From: Mesorhizobium sp. YC-39
GTDB lineage: Bacteria > Pseudomonadota > Alphaproteobacteria > Rhizobiales > Rhizobiaceae
DNA: 64,000 nucleotides
Direction of reading: 5' to 3'
Assembly (NCBI RefSeq): GCF_025753795.1
Contig: NZ_JAOWPS010000001.1
Span: forward strand, 372,001-436,000
The position numbers and the translations under genes were made by a program. Positions 17,824-27,208 of the stretch are shown piece after piece. The notes beneath the pieces are model-generated. The model was not told the origin of the DNA. It did not search any database and saw only the letters and a program-made list of their open reading frames with translations. Each line of letters starts with the position of its first letter. Position 1 is the stretch's first letter.

Positions 17824-18729
17824 TCAGTCGAAGATCGGCTTTCCGATCGCGTTTGAAAAGATGTTGCCGAGATAGAAGTGGAGCTGTGCGCGCACGCCGA
17901 TGTCGCGGCCCGAACTCTCGTTGATCGGAATGATCGCCTCCACCCCGAGTTGAGCGTACTCGCCCACCCAGATGACGCCAGGATTGATTGTGCCCGTGGT
18001 CTCTCCAGCCGACGGCCCGTCCAGCGGCGTCTGCATCGCGAATTCCACCAGCGGTACCAAACCCTCCGCGAAGCGGTGAGCATTCCCCTTGCCGGCGGAA
18101 TACGAATTGGTCAGCAGGCTGTATTCCAGGGCGAAGCCCCATTGCAGGATGTTTGGGTTGTCGACCCTGGTGGTGCCGGTCACGGTGTTGGATTCGGTTG
18201 GCAGTGCGACTCCGAGGGTCGCGGTGACATTGACCGGGCGCAGCCACGCCATCGAGTCCGACAGATCGCCGAAGCCCTTGCCCACGTATATGGTTGGCGT
18301 CAGCGTGGAGAACGACTTGGCCCCGATCTCGGACGATCCGGTGCCGCCCAGCGCCAGCGTGCCGCCTGCCGAGAGCACGAACTCATGCTCGGCACTGGAA
18401 TAGAGTTCATACTGCGTGCCGAGCATGAGATTGTCGAAGCCCGCCCGTGTGCTCCCCTGATCGATCATGCGGTAGTTCGCGGTGAACGAGACCGACCAAT
18501 CCGGGGTGATGAGCTTGCTGTAGGAGAAAGGAAAGTCGATCTCGCGCGAGGCGGTGTCAGGCAACTGCGTCAATTGGGGAAAATTGACGAAGTCGGCCGG
18601 GGTGGGAACGACGGTCGCCAGGGTAGAGGGAAAGAAACGATCCCCGACGTAGGACGCTGACGCTTCCGAACTTGCAACGAGAGATAATAAGAAGCAGGGC
18701 ACCGTCAGGTGCCAGGCTCGGTTAGCCAT
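17824..18729 (-). CDS. Outer-membrane beta-barrel protein, phenol-degradation MetA-like
   Basis: 301 residues with a signal peptide (residues 1-25, ending SEASA). The rest alternates polar and hydrophobic residues with many aromatic strand ends (SVSFTANYRMI, YELYSSAEHEFVLSAGGTL, YLGNIF), the pattern of an outer-membrane barrel. Length and the repeated glycine-rich strand pairs fit the MetA/transporter-like barrels that Rhizobiales encode in many copies; this assignment is by look only. AGGAG lies upstream of the ATG at 18729. No transport partner is adjacent, so a substrate cannot be named. Confidence 0.7.
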   Translation of the reverse strand: MANRAWHLTVPCFLLSLVASSEASASYVGDRFFPSTLATVVPTPADFVNFPQLTQLPDTASREIDFPFSYSKLITPDWSVSFTANYRMIDQGSTRAGFDNLMLGTQYELYSSAEHEFVLSAGGTLALGGTGSSEIGAKSFSTLTPTIYVGKGFGDLSDSMAWLRPVNVTATLGVALPTESNTVTGTTRVDNPNILQWGFALEYSLLTNSYSAGKGNAHRFAEGLVPLVEFAMQTPLDGPSAGETTGTINPGVIWVGEYAQLGVEAIIPINESSGRDIGVRAQLHFYLGNIFSNAIGKPIFD

Positions 18730-18792
18730 CCCACTCTCCTACCGAAAAATTCACCCTTAAGGCCGGGCGCCCACAATCGAAGGCGACGGTGA

Positions 18793-19362
18793 TCAGGATT
18801 CGGCCTCGATCACCTCGAAGCGTCCGTGCCGAGCGCTTCGTCGTCCATGGGTTTCGCCTGCATCCACTGGCTGCAGGAATTGCGGACGATCATCCCTTTG
18901 GCCCCTCGCGCATCGGACCGTCCGCAAGGGGCGCGGATGAGACAGGGGCGGTTCAGTCTGGGCATCGTCTTTCTCTACAAACCAAAGCAAGGCGATCAAC
19001 GCATCCGAATAAATGGCGAGGCAAATCAAAAACGATCTGGCGCTGGCGTCCGTGGTCCAGCCCGCGAGCACGGCAAAAAGACAGGGCGGTGCCATCACGG
19101 CGAAGAGTTCGAACCAGCGCGACTTACCGAGACACCCGCGCCATGACAACGCATCGAAGATCGGCGAGTCGAGCGGGCCTGTGCCGGCGGCAACTGCGGA
19201 GCCAAGCACCGAACCATGCCGACCGTAACCCATGCGGAAGGAGCGCCCGAGCCGGACAGCGCCCATTGCGATGCCTTGCTCTGTGAGGGCCAGGCCGGCC
19301 CGCAGCACGCCCCAACCTCCGGCGGAGGACTTGTAGGGCCGCATCGACTTCCTGGACGCCAT
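18793..19362 (-). pseudogene. Possible chimeric remnant: molybdo-oxidoreductase N-terminus joined to a membrane segment
   Basis: Open frame of 189 residues with GAGGA before the ATG at 19362. The first 25-30 residues (SMRPYKSSAGGWGVLRAGL) look like the start of YdeP/FdhF-type molybdopterin oxidoreductases, which begin with a Y-x4-GGWG motif, but the expected iron-sulfur cysteines do not follow. Residues around 95-145 instead form two hydrophobic helices (FELFAVMAPPCLFAVLAGW and SFLICLAIYSDALIALLWF). The last 50 residues are Arg-rich and look out of frame. I read it as a scar or chimera; it could also be an unrelated small membrane protein. Confidence 0.4.
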
Positions 19363-19687
19363 GCATTGAAATCCTCGTGGTCGAGCGTCGAGTGTTGCGC
19401 TCAAGCAAAGAAAATATCTTTCGCAAACGCCGCTCTGGTTCGAATTTCGCCCGTTGCGTTCCTTGGCTTCTTCAATTGGCTTTCATGCAAAGCCCACGTG
19501 TCGAGCGCTGATTGCGCGCGTGGCTCTAGCAGCGTTCGCCATTCTTGCCAGGAATATCCCTCCGATACCTACCCGATAGGGCGCCATAAGTAACCGTTTC
19601 ACCAATTAGCTTACGCAGCCATACCAATGGATGATTCAAGTCGATGGCAAAACCTATGCATGCTTCCAGAAGGAGAAGGAGCAACGA
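19363..19687. other. Divergent intergenic region
   Basis: 325 nt between the possible remnant (minus) and a small Cys-rich frame (plus). No recognisable gene, RNA or repeat. Confidence 0.35.
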
Positions 19688-19945
19688 ATGAAATGCCTAA
19701 GCTGCGTGCATGAGGTGAAAATACCTCACCAGTACTACTTTTGCTCTCTGGAATGTTTCGACGAGACAACCCGCAACACCAAATGGAGGATGTTGAGCGA
19801 TGGACTTCCGCCCACTGGTTTTCCTGCTGGTGGCCAGCCCCGCACTGGCTCAGGATCATACCTCCCACGTCCCGGCTGGGCCTCCCGAGGGCAACTACGG
19901 CCAGGGGCACGAGAAGTGGCACGACATCTACATGGGGATGCATAA
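19688..19945 (+). CDS. Possible small zinc-finger-like protein
   Basis: Up to 85 residues from ATG 19688, which has GGAGAAGGAG 9 nt upstream. The first 40 residues carry C-x2-C-x12-C-x3-C (CLSCVHEVKI... FCSLECFDE), compatible with a zinc-binding site. The second half overlaps the next gene in another frame and is probably shadow sequence, so either the protein is short and degenerate or its end evolved by overprinting. No named family recognised. Confidence 0.3.
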   Translation: MKCLSCVHEVKIPHQYYFCSLECFDETTRNTKWRMLSDGLPPTGFPAGGQPRTGSGSYLPRPGWASRGQLRPGAREVARHLHGDA

Positions 19946-20162
19946 CACGCTGGGTGGCTCATGCTGCCACGGCGGGGACTGTCGGCCAACGGTTGCCAAG
20001 TTCGAGGGTGGAAAGTGGTGGGGTAAACTCAACGGAGTATGGACGCCGATCGAGCCGTCCAGAAGAGTGCCTGAACACCCCTACTCATGGAACGAAACAG
20101 CCCACATTTGCGCGGCTGGGAAAAACGTCTACTGCTTCATACCCCCCGACAACGGGACCTGA
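19800..20162 (+). CDS. Secreted Cys/His-rich protein (SCCHGGDC motif)
   Basis: 120 residues with a short signal peptide (MDFRPLVFLLVASPALA). The mature protein contains GGSCCHGGDCRPTVAKF, a WNGVWTPI-like strand (KLNGVWTPIEP) and two later cysteines (HICAAGKNVYCF). Four or five cysteines in an exported protein suggest disulphides or metal binding. Conserved hypothetical proteins with an S-C-C-x3-D-C-R motif are common in rhizobia, but none has a function known to me. GGAGGATG precedes the ATG at 19800. Confidence 0.7.
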   Translation: MDFRPLVFLLVASPALAQDHTSHVPAGPPEGNYGQGHEKWHDIYMGMHNTLGGSCCHGGDCRPTVAKFEGGKWWGKLNGVWTPIEPSRRVPEHPYSWNETAHICAAGKNVYCFIPPDNGT

Positions 20163-20414
20163 ACCTCCCCCGCTGAGCCGCGAACCAAGCTCATCGTACT
20201 GTCTCGCGTCGGCGGACCGGACGAGCCGCGCAGGTCTGCCCCCGTACCGCGCGCAGCGACTTGACGCTGGGCAATCTATGAGAACATGACCGGGGCAATC
20301 ACGACCAATCACCGCCTGGAGCCTGTTCCATCCCGATGGAATCGGGACGGGCTCTATCTCAAGTCTGACCAAGATCCTATCCTGAAACCGGTTCCCCCTT
20401 GTCGGGGTCGTGGT

Positions 20415-23400
20415 CTAGCCGGCCGGGTGCGTCGTTTCGGAGAAGAGTTCGCCCTGCTCGGGTTCCACAGGCGGTGTTTTTGCGCCTCGCAAGCCACCCA
20501 GGAATTTGCCGAGCCGCTCAAGATACAGGTAGACCACCGGCGTCGTGTAGAGCGTGAGAACTTGCGACAGCACCAAGCCACCCACGATCGTGTAGCCGAG
20601 CGGCTGGCGGATTTCCGATCCGGCGCCGGTGCCCAGCATCAACGGCACGCCGCCCAGCATCGCCGCCATGGTGGTCATCAGGATCGGCCTGAAACGTATG
20701 GTGCAAGCCCGGTAGATCGACTCCTGCGGACTGAGACCTTCGTTCCTCTCGACCTGGAGCGCAAAGTCGACAAGCATGATGCCGTTCTTCTTGACGATGC
20801 CGATCAGCAGGATAACGCCGATCAGCGCTATCACGCTGAAGTCCATATGGACCGCCATCAGCAACAACAAGGCGCCGATAGCGGCTGAAGGCAGCGTCGA
20901 CAGAATTGTAATCGGATGGATCAGGCTCTCGTAGAGCACTCCGAGGATGATGTAGATCACCACCAGGGACACTCCGATCAGGATTGGTGTGCCTGACAAC
21001 GCCGACTGAAAGGCTTGCGCATTGCCCTGGAGGCTGGTTGCAAGCGAAGCAGGCTTTCCGGCATCGCGTTCGAACTGCTGGATAGCGGCGACCGCATTTC
21101 CGAGCGCCGCCCCGGGTTTTAGATTGAAGGAGATCGTGACCGCCGGAAACATGCCCTGATGATTGATCACGATCGGCGCGGCCTTCGTCACGCTGGTCAC
21201 CAGCGCGCTTAACGGCACCTGCTGCCCTGTCGAAGAATTCAGATAAATATCCTTGAGCGCTTCGGGGCCGTACTGGAATTCCGGGCTGACCTCGAGAACG
21301 ACGTGATACTGGTTGAGCTGGGTAAACATCGTGGAGACGATGCGCTGGCCGAAGGCATCGTCGAGCGTGTTGTCGATCGTCGATGGAAGGATACCGAAAC
21401 TCGACGCGACTTCGCGATTGACGGTCACGTCGAGCAGTGGTCCGGCATTCTCCTGATCGGTGGCCACGTCAACGATTCCTGGTATCCCTCTAAGCTTGTC
21501 GAGGAAGATCGGCGCCCAATGGTTGAGCTCGTTGGAATCGGCATCGGCCAGAGTATATTGATACTGCGTCTTCGAAACCCGACCGCCGACAGTGATGTCC
21601 TGCGCCGCTTGCATGTAAAGCGCTATGCCTTGGGTCTTGGCGAGTTGGGATGACAGCCGGCTGATCACCTGATCGGCGCTGACGTCACGCTGGTTGTTGG
21701 GCTTCAAGGCAATGTACATCGTCCCTCGATTGAGTGTGCTCCCGCCAGTTGCTCCTATCGAGGCTCCGACCGAAGCTACCGCCGGATCCTTCAGCACAAC
21801 GTTGGTTATCGCCTGCTGGCGCTCGGCCATGGCCGGGAACGAGATATCCTGATCGGCCTCTGTGACGCCGATAATCAGGCCGGTGTCTTGTTGCGGGAAA
21901 AAGCCCTTCGGGATGACAAGGTAGAGATAGCCGGTGACGGCAATCGTTCCGAGCATGACGAGCAGCGTAATGAAAGTGTGCCGCAGGACGATCTTCAGGC
22001 CCCGTTCATACAATCCAAGCAGCGCGTCGAAGCCGCGTTCGCAAATATTGTAGAGCCGCCCGTGCCTGACGTTGGCCTCGTTCTTGAGCAGACGCGCACA
22101 CATCATTGGCGTCAGCGTGAGCGAGATCACCAGCGACAGGATCAGTGAGACGCTCACCGTCACGGCGAATTCCTGGAAGAGTTCGCCGACATAACCTCCC
22201 ATCAGAAATAGTGGAATGAATACGGCGATGAGTGACAGCGTAATCGAAATGATGGTGAAGCCGATCTCGCTCGAGCCCTTCAGCGCAGCCTCCATCGGGG
22301 TAAGGCCTTCTTCGACGTGGCGGACGATGTTCTCGATCACGACGACTGCATCGTCGACGACGAAGCCGACCGCGATCGACAAGGCCATGAGCGACAGATT
22401 GTCGAGGCTGTAACCAAGCGCATAGAGCACGGCAAAGGTGCCGACGAGCGAAAGGGGCACGGTTACTGCGGGAATGACTGTGGCCCAGAAATTGCGCAGG
22501 AACAGGAATATCACCATCACCACCAGAGCGACGGTCAGCATCAACGTAAATTGCACGTCCGCGACCGAGGCACGGATGGTTTGTGTGCGGTCCGAAACGA
22601 CCGATACCTTGATGCCGGGCGGGATCGAGGCTTGCAACTGGGGCAACAAGGCCTGAATGCGGCCGACCGTCTCGATCACATTGGCACCGGGCAGGCGCCG
22701 GATGGCCAGCAAGATAGCGGGCTTCTTGTCGAACCAGGCGGCTACAAAGTGGTTCTCAGGCCCGTCGATCGCGGTGCCGATGTCGCGGATGCGCACAGGC
22801 GAGCCATTGCGATAGGCGACGACAATATCATTGTAAGGGTCAGGTTTGAGCAGCTGATCGTTGGTGTTGAGCGTGAAGGTTTGACGCGGGCTATTGAGCG
22901 TGCCCTTCGCAATATCAACATTGGCCTCGCCGAGCACGTTGCGAACATCTTCAAGTCCAATGCCGCGGGCCGCGGCGGCTTGCGGATTGATCTGCACACG
23001 GATCGCCGGCTTCTGCTGGCCGCCAATCCCGACAAGACCGACGCCGGAGATTTGCGAGATCTTCGGCAGCAGGATGTTTTCCGCATAGGCATCGACCGTC
23101 GTCAGCGGCAGGGTATCGGATGTCAGTGCGAGCACCAGGATCGGCGTATCCGCCGGATTAACCTTGCGGATGGTCGGCGGATAGGGGATGCCCAGCGGCA
23201 GATCGGGGCTGGCGGCATTGATCGCCGACAGCACGTCAACCGCCGCACTGTCGACGCTCCGGCTCAGGTCGAACTGAACGGTGAGCTGTGTGCTGCCAAG
23301 CGCGCTGGTCGAAGTCAGCTGGGTAACGCCGGGGAGCTGGCTTATCTGCTGCTCAAGCGGGGTGGCTACCGACGACGCCATGGTTTCGGGATCGGCGCCG

Positions 23401-23555
23401 GGCAACTGCGCTGACACCTGAATCGTGGGAAAGTTGACGTTCGGCAAGGATGCGACCGGCAGAAGCTGATAGGTGGCGAGCCCACACAGCAGCAGACCCA
23501 CCATCAGCAGGCCTGTCGCGATCGGCCGGTGAATAAAAGGGGCCGAGATATTCAC
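20415..23555 (-). CDS. RND multidrug efflux permease, MdtB/MdtC-like
   Basis: Complete 1,046-residue HAE1-type RND transporter in the inner membrane. It shows the two-repeat layout, with N-terminal helix RPIATGLLMVGLLLCGLA, porter domains, the helix-4 charged motif (SIAVGFVVDDAVVVIENIVR), the second-half start (LVIPKGFFPQQDTG) and the closing LIGIVKKNGIMLVDFAL and RPILMTTMAA. The PQQDTG element and the VDDAVVVIEN helix resemble MdtB/MdtC rather than AcrB. Translation starts at GTG 23555, which overlaps the adaptor stop (GTGA). No second permease is present, so it is probably a homotrimer. Confidence 0.93.
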   Translation of the reverse strand: MNISAPFIHRPIATGLLMVGLLLCGLATYQLLPVASLPNVNFPTIQVSAQLPGADPETMASSVATPLEQQISQLPGVTQLTSTSALGSTQLTVQFDLSRSVDSAAVDVLSAINAASPDLPLGIPYPPTIRKVNPADTPILVLALTSDTLPLTTVDAYAENILLPKISQISGVGLVGIGGQQKPAIRVQINPQAAAARGIGLEDVRNVLGEANVDIAKGTLNSPRQTFTLNTNDQLLKPDPYNDIVVAYRNGSPVRIRDIGTAIDGPENHFVAAWFDKKPAILLAIRRLPGANVIETVGRIQALLPQLQASIPPGIKVSVVSDRTQTIRASVADVQFTLMLTVALVVMVIFLFLRNFWATVIPAVTVPLSLVGTFAVLYALGYSLDNLSLMALSIAVGFVVDDAVVVIENIVRHVEEGLTPMEAALKGSSEIGFTIISITLSLIAVFIPLFLMGGYVGELFQEFAVTVSVSLILSLVISLTLTPMMCARLLKNEANVRHGRLYNICERGFDALLGLYERGLKIVLRHTFITLLVMLGTIAVTGYLYLVIPKGFFPQQDTGLIIGVTEADQDISFPAMAERQQAITNVVLKDPAVASVGASIGATGGSTLNRGTMYIALKPNNQRDVSADQVISRLSSQLAKTQGIALYMQAAQDITVGGRVSKTQYQYTLADADSNELNHWAPIFLDKLRGIPGIVDVATDQENAGPLLDVTVNREVASSFGILPSTIDNTLDDAFGQRIVSTMFTQLNQYHVVLEVSPEFQYGPEALKDIYLNSSTGQQVPLSALVTSVTKAAPIVINHQGMFPAVTISFNLKPGAALGNAVAAIQQFERDAGKPASLATSLQGNAQAFQSALSGTPILIGVSLVVIYIILGVLYESLIHPITILSTLPSAAIGALLLLMAVHMDFSVIALIGVILLIGIVKKNGIMLVDFALQVERNEGLSPQESIYRACTIRFRPILMTTMAAMLGGVPLMLGTGAGSEIRQPLGYTIVGGLVLSQVLTLYTTPVVYLYLERLGKFLGGLRGAKTPPVEPEQGELFSETTHPAG

Positions 23556-24724
23556 GGGATTGCTTGCTGCACTGCGCTTTGCAGGGCGGCTTCATCAGCG
23601 GCTCTACCCTGCAGCACTTGGACGGGGGTGCCCTGCGCGAGCCTGTACTGTCCGTCGACCACGACAGTTTCGTTCGCCTTGAGGCCCGAATCGATGAGAG
23701 CTTGTCCCCCGGTCAGCTGTGCGACAGTGACAGGCCGCATCTGCGCGGTTCCATCAGGTGCGATCACATAAACATAGGAGCCATTCGGACCTTGCTGCAC
23801 CGCCGACGCGGCGATCGTCAGCCCCCCAGTGCGGGTATCAAGAAGCAAACGCGCATTCACCAGTGCTCCCGGCCAGAGTTGCTTGCCAGCGTTCGGAAAC
23901 GTGGCCCGGAGGCGGATCGTACCTGTCGTCTGGACGATCTGGTTGTCGACAAGCAGGAGCTTGCCTTCGTCGAGCTTGGTCTTGTCGTCCTGGCTGTACG
24001 CAAAGACCGTAAGCGGCCCCTTGGCCATCTGCTGCTGGATTTGAGGGAGCGTTTCCTCGGGCAGCGTAAAGATCAACGAGATCGGTTGGACCTGCGCAAC
24101 GTCGACCAGACCAAAAGTATCGGTCGGATGAATGATGTTGCCTTCGTCGATCTGCCGGATACCCGTTACACCGTCGATCGGCGAGGTCAGACGGGTGTAG
24201 CTCAGATTGATCTGAGCGGCCTGTAACAGAGCCTCGTCTGCCTTGATTGTCGCCTGGAGCTGGATGACCTGAGCCTTCTGCGTGGCCACCAACTGGGAAG
24301 TGGCAAAGCCTTTCGCCAGCAGTGGCGTGTAGCGGTCCAGATTTGCCTGCGCGTTGACGAGTTGCGCCTGGTCGCGATCGCGGGTCGCGGTAATCTGATC
24401 GATTTGTGCCTGATAGGGATCTGGGTCGATCTGCGCCAGCAGATCGCCCTTTTTCACTGTCTGACCTTGCGTGAATGCGATCTTCGTAATCGGTCCTGAA
24501 ATCAGGCTGTGCACCACCACGTTGTTGTAGGCGATCACCGTTCCCACTCCACGAAGGTAGATCGGCACGTCGTGACTGGCTACTTTTCCGGCAACGACCG
24601 GAACCGCCGGCGCGGGAACAGAGGCCACCGCAGGTTCGGAAGGATCGTAGATATGCTTGGCTGCAAACCCAACGCCGCCGATCAAGATCAGCAGCGCGGC
24701 AACAATGACGGGTCGCTTGCGCAT
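23552..24724 (-). CDS. MdtA-like RND periplasmic adaptor
   Basis: 390-residue membrane-fusion protein, first gene of the pump operon. A hydrophobic N-terminus (VIVAALLILIGGVGFAA) anchors or exports it. Lipoyl half-motifs occur at VVVHSLISGPITKIAFTQGQ and TSPIDGVTGIRQIDEGN, flanking a coiled coil rich in Gln and Ala (about residues 110-170). Domain order and length match MdtA. The ATG at 24724 lies 33 nt after the stop of the upstream secreted-protein gene, so the three genes may be cotranscribed. No TetR or two-component regulator is adjacent, although MdtABC relatives are often under envelope-stress control. Confidence 0.92.
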   Translation of the reverse strand: MRKRPVIVAALLILIGGVGFAAKHIYDPSEPAVASVPAPAVPVVAGKVASHDVPIYLRGVGTVIAYNNVVVHSLISGPITKIAFTQGQTVKKGDLLAQIDPDPYQAQIDQITATRDRDQAQLVNAQANLDRYTPLLAKGFATSQLVATQKAQVIQLQATIKADEALLQAAQINLSYTRLTSPIDGVTGIRQIDEGNIIHPTDTFGLVDVAQVQPISLIFTLPEETLPQIQQQMAKGPLTVFAYSQDDKTKLDEGKLLLVDNQIVQTTGTIRLRATFPNAGKQLWPGALVNARLLLDTRTGGLTIAASAVQQGPNGSYVYVIAPDGTAQMRPVTVAQLTGGQALIDSGLKANETVVVDGQYRLAQGTPVQVLQGRAADEAALQSAVQQAIP

Positions 24725-24756
24725 CGAAGGCTCCTACAAAGACGGGATCGCTTTTT

Positions 24757-25437
24757 TCAGCAGCCGGACGCCGACAGCGTGTTTGTGCCTGTCACATCCG
24801 TGCTGCCGCAGGTTGGAACCGTTACCAGTGGACTTGTCACCGGATCGGCTAAATCGGGTGTTGGAATGCTAATTATCGGGCTCACTCCCAAATTGCTGAG
24901 TTCCGAAGACCCCAGCGGAATCCCAGCCGGGGTCCCAAGACCCGTGGACGATGTCCCGGACGATGTGCCAGTGGTGGTGGACAGTATCGATGTGGTGCCG
25001 GAAGGCGACGCGCTCGACGCCGTCGTGCTACAGGTACCCAATGCTGTTGAAGGCATCGGGTTCACAGACGTCCCGCTCATGGTTGTGGTTCCGTCAACCC
25101 CTCCGCCATCGAAAGTGGAAAGGGTGGAGGTCGTTCCGGCAACTTCGGAGGGTGACGCCAGAACACTTGGCGCCAGGACATTGGTGCACCCGGGATTGCT
25201 CGTGCCTATGGAGCCGGATGTCGTTGGCGAGCCAGGCGCGGTCAAGCCACCGGGATCGAGTTCGACCGCGCCCAGAGGAATACCAACCGGATTGAGGGGC
25301 GAACCGACTGCAGAGAGGGGCGAAGTCATTCCTGTTGTGGGCGTGCTGACTTGCGCCAGGCTCGGCCCGCTGAACAACAGAGCGATCACAATTGCGGTCA
25401 GCAAGATTGGCGTCGCAACATCATTGTCATTTTGCAT
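24757..25437 (-). CDS. Secreted low-complexity Ser/Thr/Gly/Pro protein with IPLG repeats
   Basis: 226 residues from ATG 25437 (an open frame reaches 25509). A signal sequence (TAIVIALLFSGPSLAQ) is followed by a disordered-looking Ser/Thr/Gly/Pro chain. Two copies of a degenerate unit, NPVGIPLGAVELDPGGLT and TPAGIPLGSSELSNLGVS, sit at opposite ends of the chain. Cysteines occur in loosely matched contexts (NPGCTNVLA, LGTCSTTA, VPTCGSTD, SASGC at the end). The ribosome site is weak. It precedes the MdtAB-like operon by 32 nt, so it may be an envelope or surface component made together with the pump. No function recognised. Confidence 0.6.
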   Translation of the reverse strand: MQNDNDVATPILLTAIVIALLFSGPSLAQVSTPTTGMTSPLSAVGSPLNPVGIPLGAVELDPGGLTAPGSPTTSGSIGTSNPGCTNVLAPSVLASPSEVAGTTSTLSTFDGGGVDGTTTMSGTSVNPMPSTALGTCSTTASSASPSGTTSILSTTTGTSSGTSSTGLGTPAGIPLGSSELSNLGVSPIISIPTPDLADPVTSPLVTVPTCGSTDVTGTNTLSASGC

Positions 25438-25909
25438 TGGAACTACCGTCGTTTCGTGTGTCCGGGAGAGGCATGCGTAAAGGAACGTCATTGGGCCGTT
25501 CGAACGCATTTCGCCGGGTCAGATCGGAGAGGATGCCAGATGGAGGGGGAAGCGCTCTTCCGTAAAGGCGGCTGGATTTCCCTATTCGCACGCCGACCCC
25601 GCGCATTCCGCAAAGTGAAGTCTCCGCTGCAAACCAATGTATGAGTCATTCAGACTTATGCTGCGCTTTCGTATACCTTTGTGGGATGGATCGCGTGGTC
25701 GCCAACACTCTAATCTAAACAGAAGGAGAGACAGCCAATTGCCCGAATAACGCATGGGTCGAAACGAGCCCGTGACCGCTAGTTCCTGAGTGGCAAGCCG
25801 GCTTCCGCCGAAGCCTGTCAGCGGCCTCGCAAACCGATAGCGGTCGCTACAGGCGAAATCGACGACATCGGGAAACGTCTCAGATCAGTTCGCATGAGAG
25901 AGGCGCCCG
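25438..25909. other. Divergent intergenic region
   Basis: 472 nt between the secreted-protein/MdtAB operon (minus) and the EmrAB-NodT operon (plus); both promoters should lie here. The stretch 25620-25700 is AT-richer. No convincing operator palindrome, RNA or small gene found. Confidence 0.4.
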
Positions 25910-27208
25910 ATGTCCCAGACCGCCAGGATCAGTGTGCTCCGCCAAGCCAGTGGCGGATCCAAGATGCCGCCGGCAAGCGCCCCTATCGGGGAGACATTTA
26001 CGATCGCTCGCGCGCCGAACCGCACTATCTCCACAACCGCCGATAGCCGCCCTGGTGAAGGCGGTCATGGCCAACAAGCTCCAGGAGGCCCGCCGCCGGC
26101 GGACGGGCAGCCCGAGGCGAGCGTCGGAAGCGAGCGCGCGGGCGGACCAGGCGGTTCAGATAATGGACACCGAAACCGCCGGCCAGCGGTCTTCATCGTC
26201 GGTTTCATTGTCCTGGCTGCTCTTGTCCTCGGCGGGTCCTACTACTGGTACGCGAACCTCAACCTGGTGAGCACGGATGACGCCTATGTCGATGGGCGGG
26301 TTGTCACCATCGCGCCGCAGGTTTCGGGCCTCGTCGTGTCGCTGGACGTGACTGACAACCAATATGTTCACAGGGGTGATCCGCTGATCCATATCGATCC
26401 GCGCTCATACATGAGCGAGCGGAACCGGGCGCAGGGGACCCTGGACAGCGCCAGGGCGCAAGCTGCGGGGGAACGGCTGGCGACCGAGATCGCTCGCAAG
26501 AATTTCCCCGCCCTGTTCCAACAGGCCCAGGCTCAATTGGCGACGGCACAGGCCAATTTGACAAAGGCCCAGTCCGACTATGACCGGCAGAGCACTTTGC
26601 CGAAAGCCGCGACAACGCAGCAGGAGGTTGATGCCGCGTTGGCGGCGCTGCGCCAAAGCAAAGCGCAAGTCATGCAAGCCGAAGCCCAGGTTCAGCTGAG
26701 TTCACCGGTCGAGCAGCACATCGGCCAGAGCGATGCGCAGGTCGAACAGCAGAACGGTCAAGTCGAACAGGCTCAAGCGCAGCTTGATCAAGCCGAGCTC
26801 AATCTCTCCTGGACGGTCGTGACGGCGCCGCAGGACGGCTGGATAACCCGGCGCAACGTGGAAATGGGCAACTACGTCATGCCTGGGCAGCAGATTTTCT
26901 CAATCGTTCCGCCGGACATGTGGATCACGGCCAACTTCAAGGAAAACCAGCTTGATGGTCTGCGGCCCGGCCAGAGCGTAAAGATTGACGTGGATGCCTA
27001 TCCTCGGCTCGACCTGCGTGGCCATGTCGACAGTATCCAGATGGGATCCGGCTCGAAGTTCACCGCCTTCCCACCCGAAAACGCCACCGGCAATTTCGTA
27101 AAGATCGTCCAACGCGTGCCGGTCAAGATCGTCATCGACAGCGGGCTCGATCCCAAGCGTCCGCTGCCGCTCGGCATATCGGTGGTTCCGACGGTATCGG
27201 TTCGATGA
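25910..27208 (+). CDS. emrA: EmrA-type membrane fusion protein
   Basis: 432-residue HlyD-family adaptor of a major-facilitator tripartite pump. An unusually long cytosolic N-terminus (about 90 residues, Pro/Gly-rich) precedes one membrane helix (AVFIVGFIVLAALVLGGSYY). Then come STDDAYVDGRVVTIAPQVSG, the hallmark opening of EmrA, a long Gln/Ala-rich coiled coil and a barrel domain. The last codons overlap the next ATG by 4 nt. The start at 25910 has GAGAGG upstream; a later start would shorten only the unconserved leader. Confidence 0.9.
   Translation: MSQTARISVLRQASGGSKMPPASAPIGETFTIARAPNRTISTTADSRPGEGGHGQQAPGGPPPADGQPEASVGSERAGGPGGSDNGHRNRRPAVFIVGFIVLAALVLGGSYYWYANLNLVSTDDAYVDGRVVTIAPQVSGLVVSLDVTDNQYVHRGDPLIHIDPRSYMSERNRAQGTLDSARAQAAGERLATEIARKNFPALFQQAQAQLATAQANLTKAQSDYDRQSTLPKAATTQQEVDAALAALRQSKAQVMQAEAQVQLSSPVEQHIGQSDAQVEQQNGQVEQAQAQLDQAELNLSWTVVTAPQDGWITRRNVEMGNYVMPGQQIFSIVPPDMWITANFKENQLDGLRPGQSVKIDVDAYPRLDLRGHVDSIQMGSGSKFTAFPPENATGNFVKIVQRVPVKIVIDSGLDPKRPLPLGISVVPTVSVR

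Noticed and set aside
22317-23414. 365-residue open frame antisense to the MdtB-like gene
   Set aside because: Composition is that of an antisense shadow (Arg/Asp/Gln/His-rich), and it lies wholly inside the permease gene.
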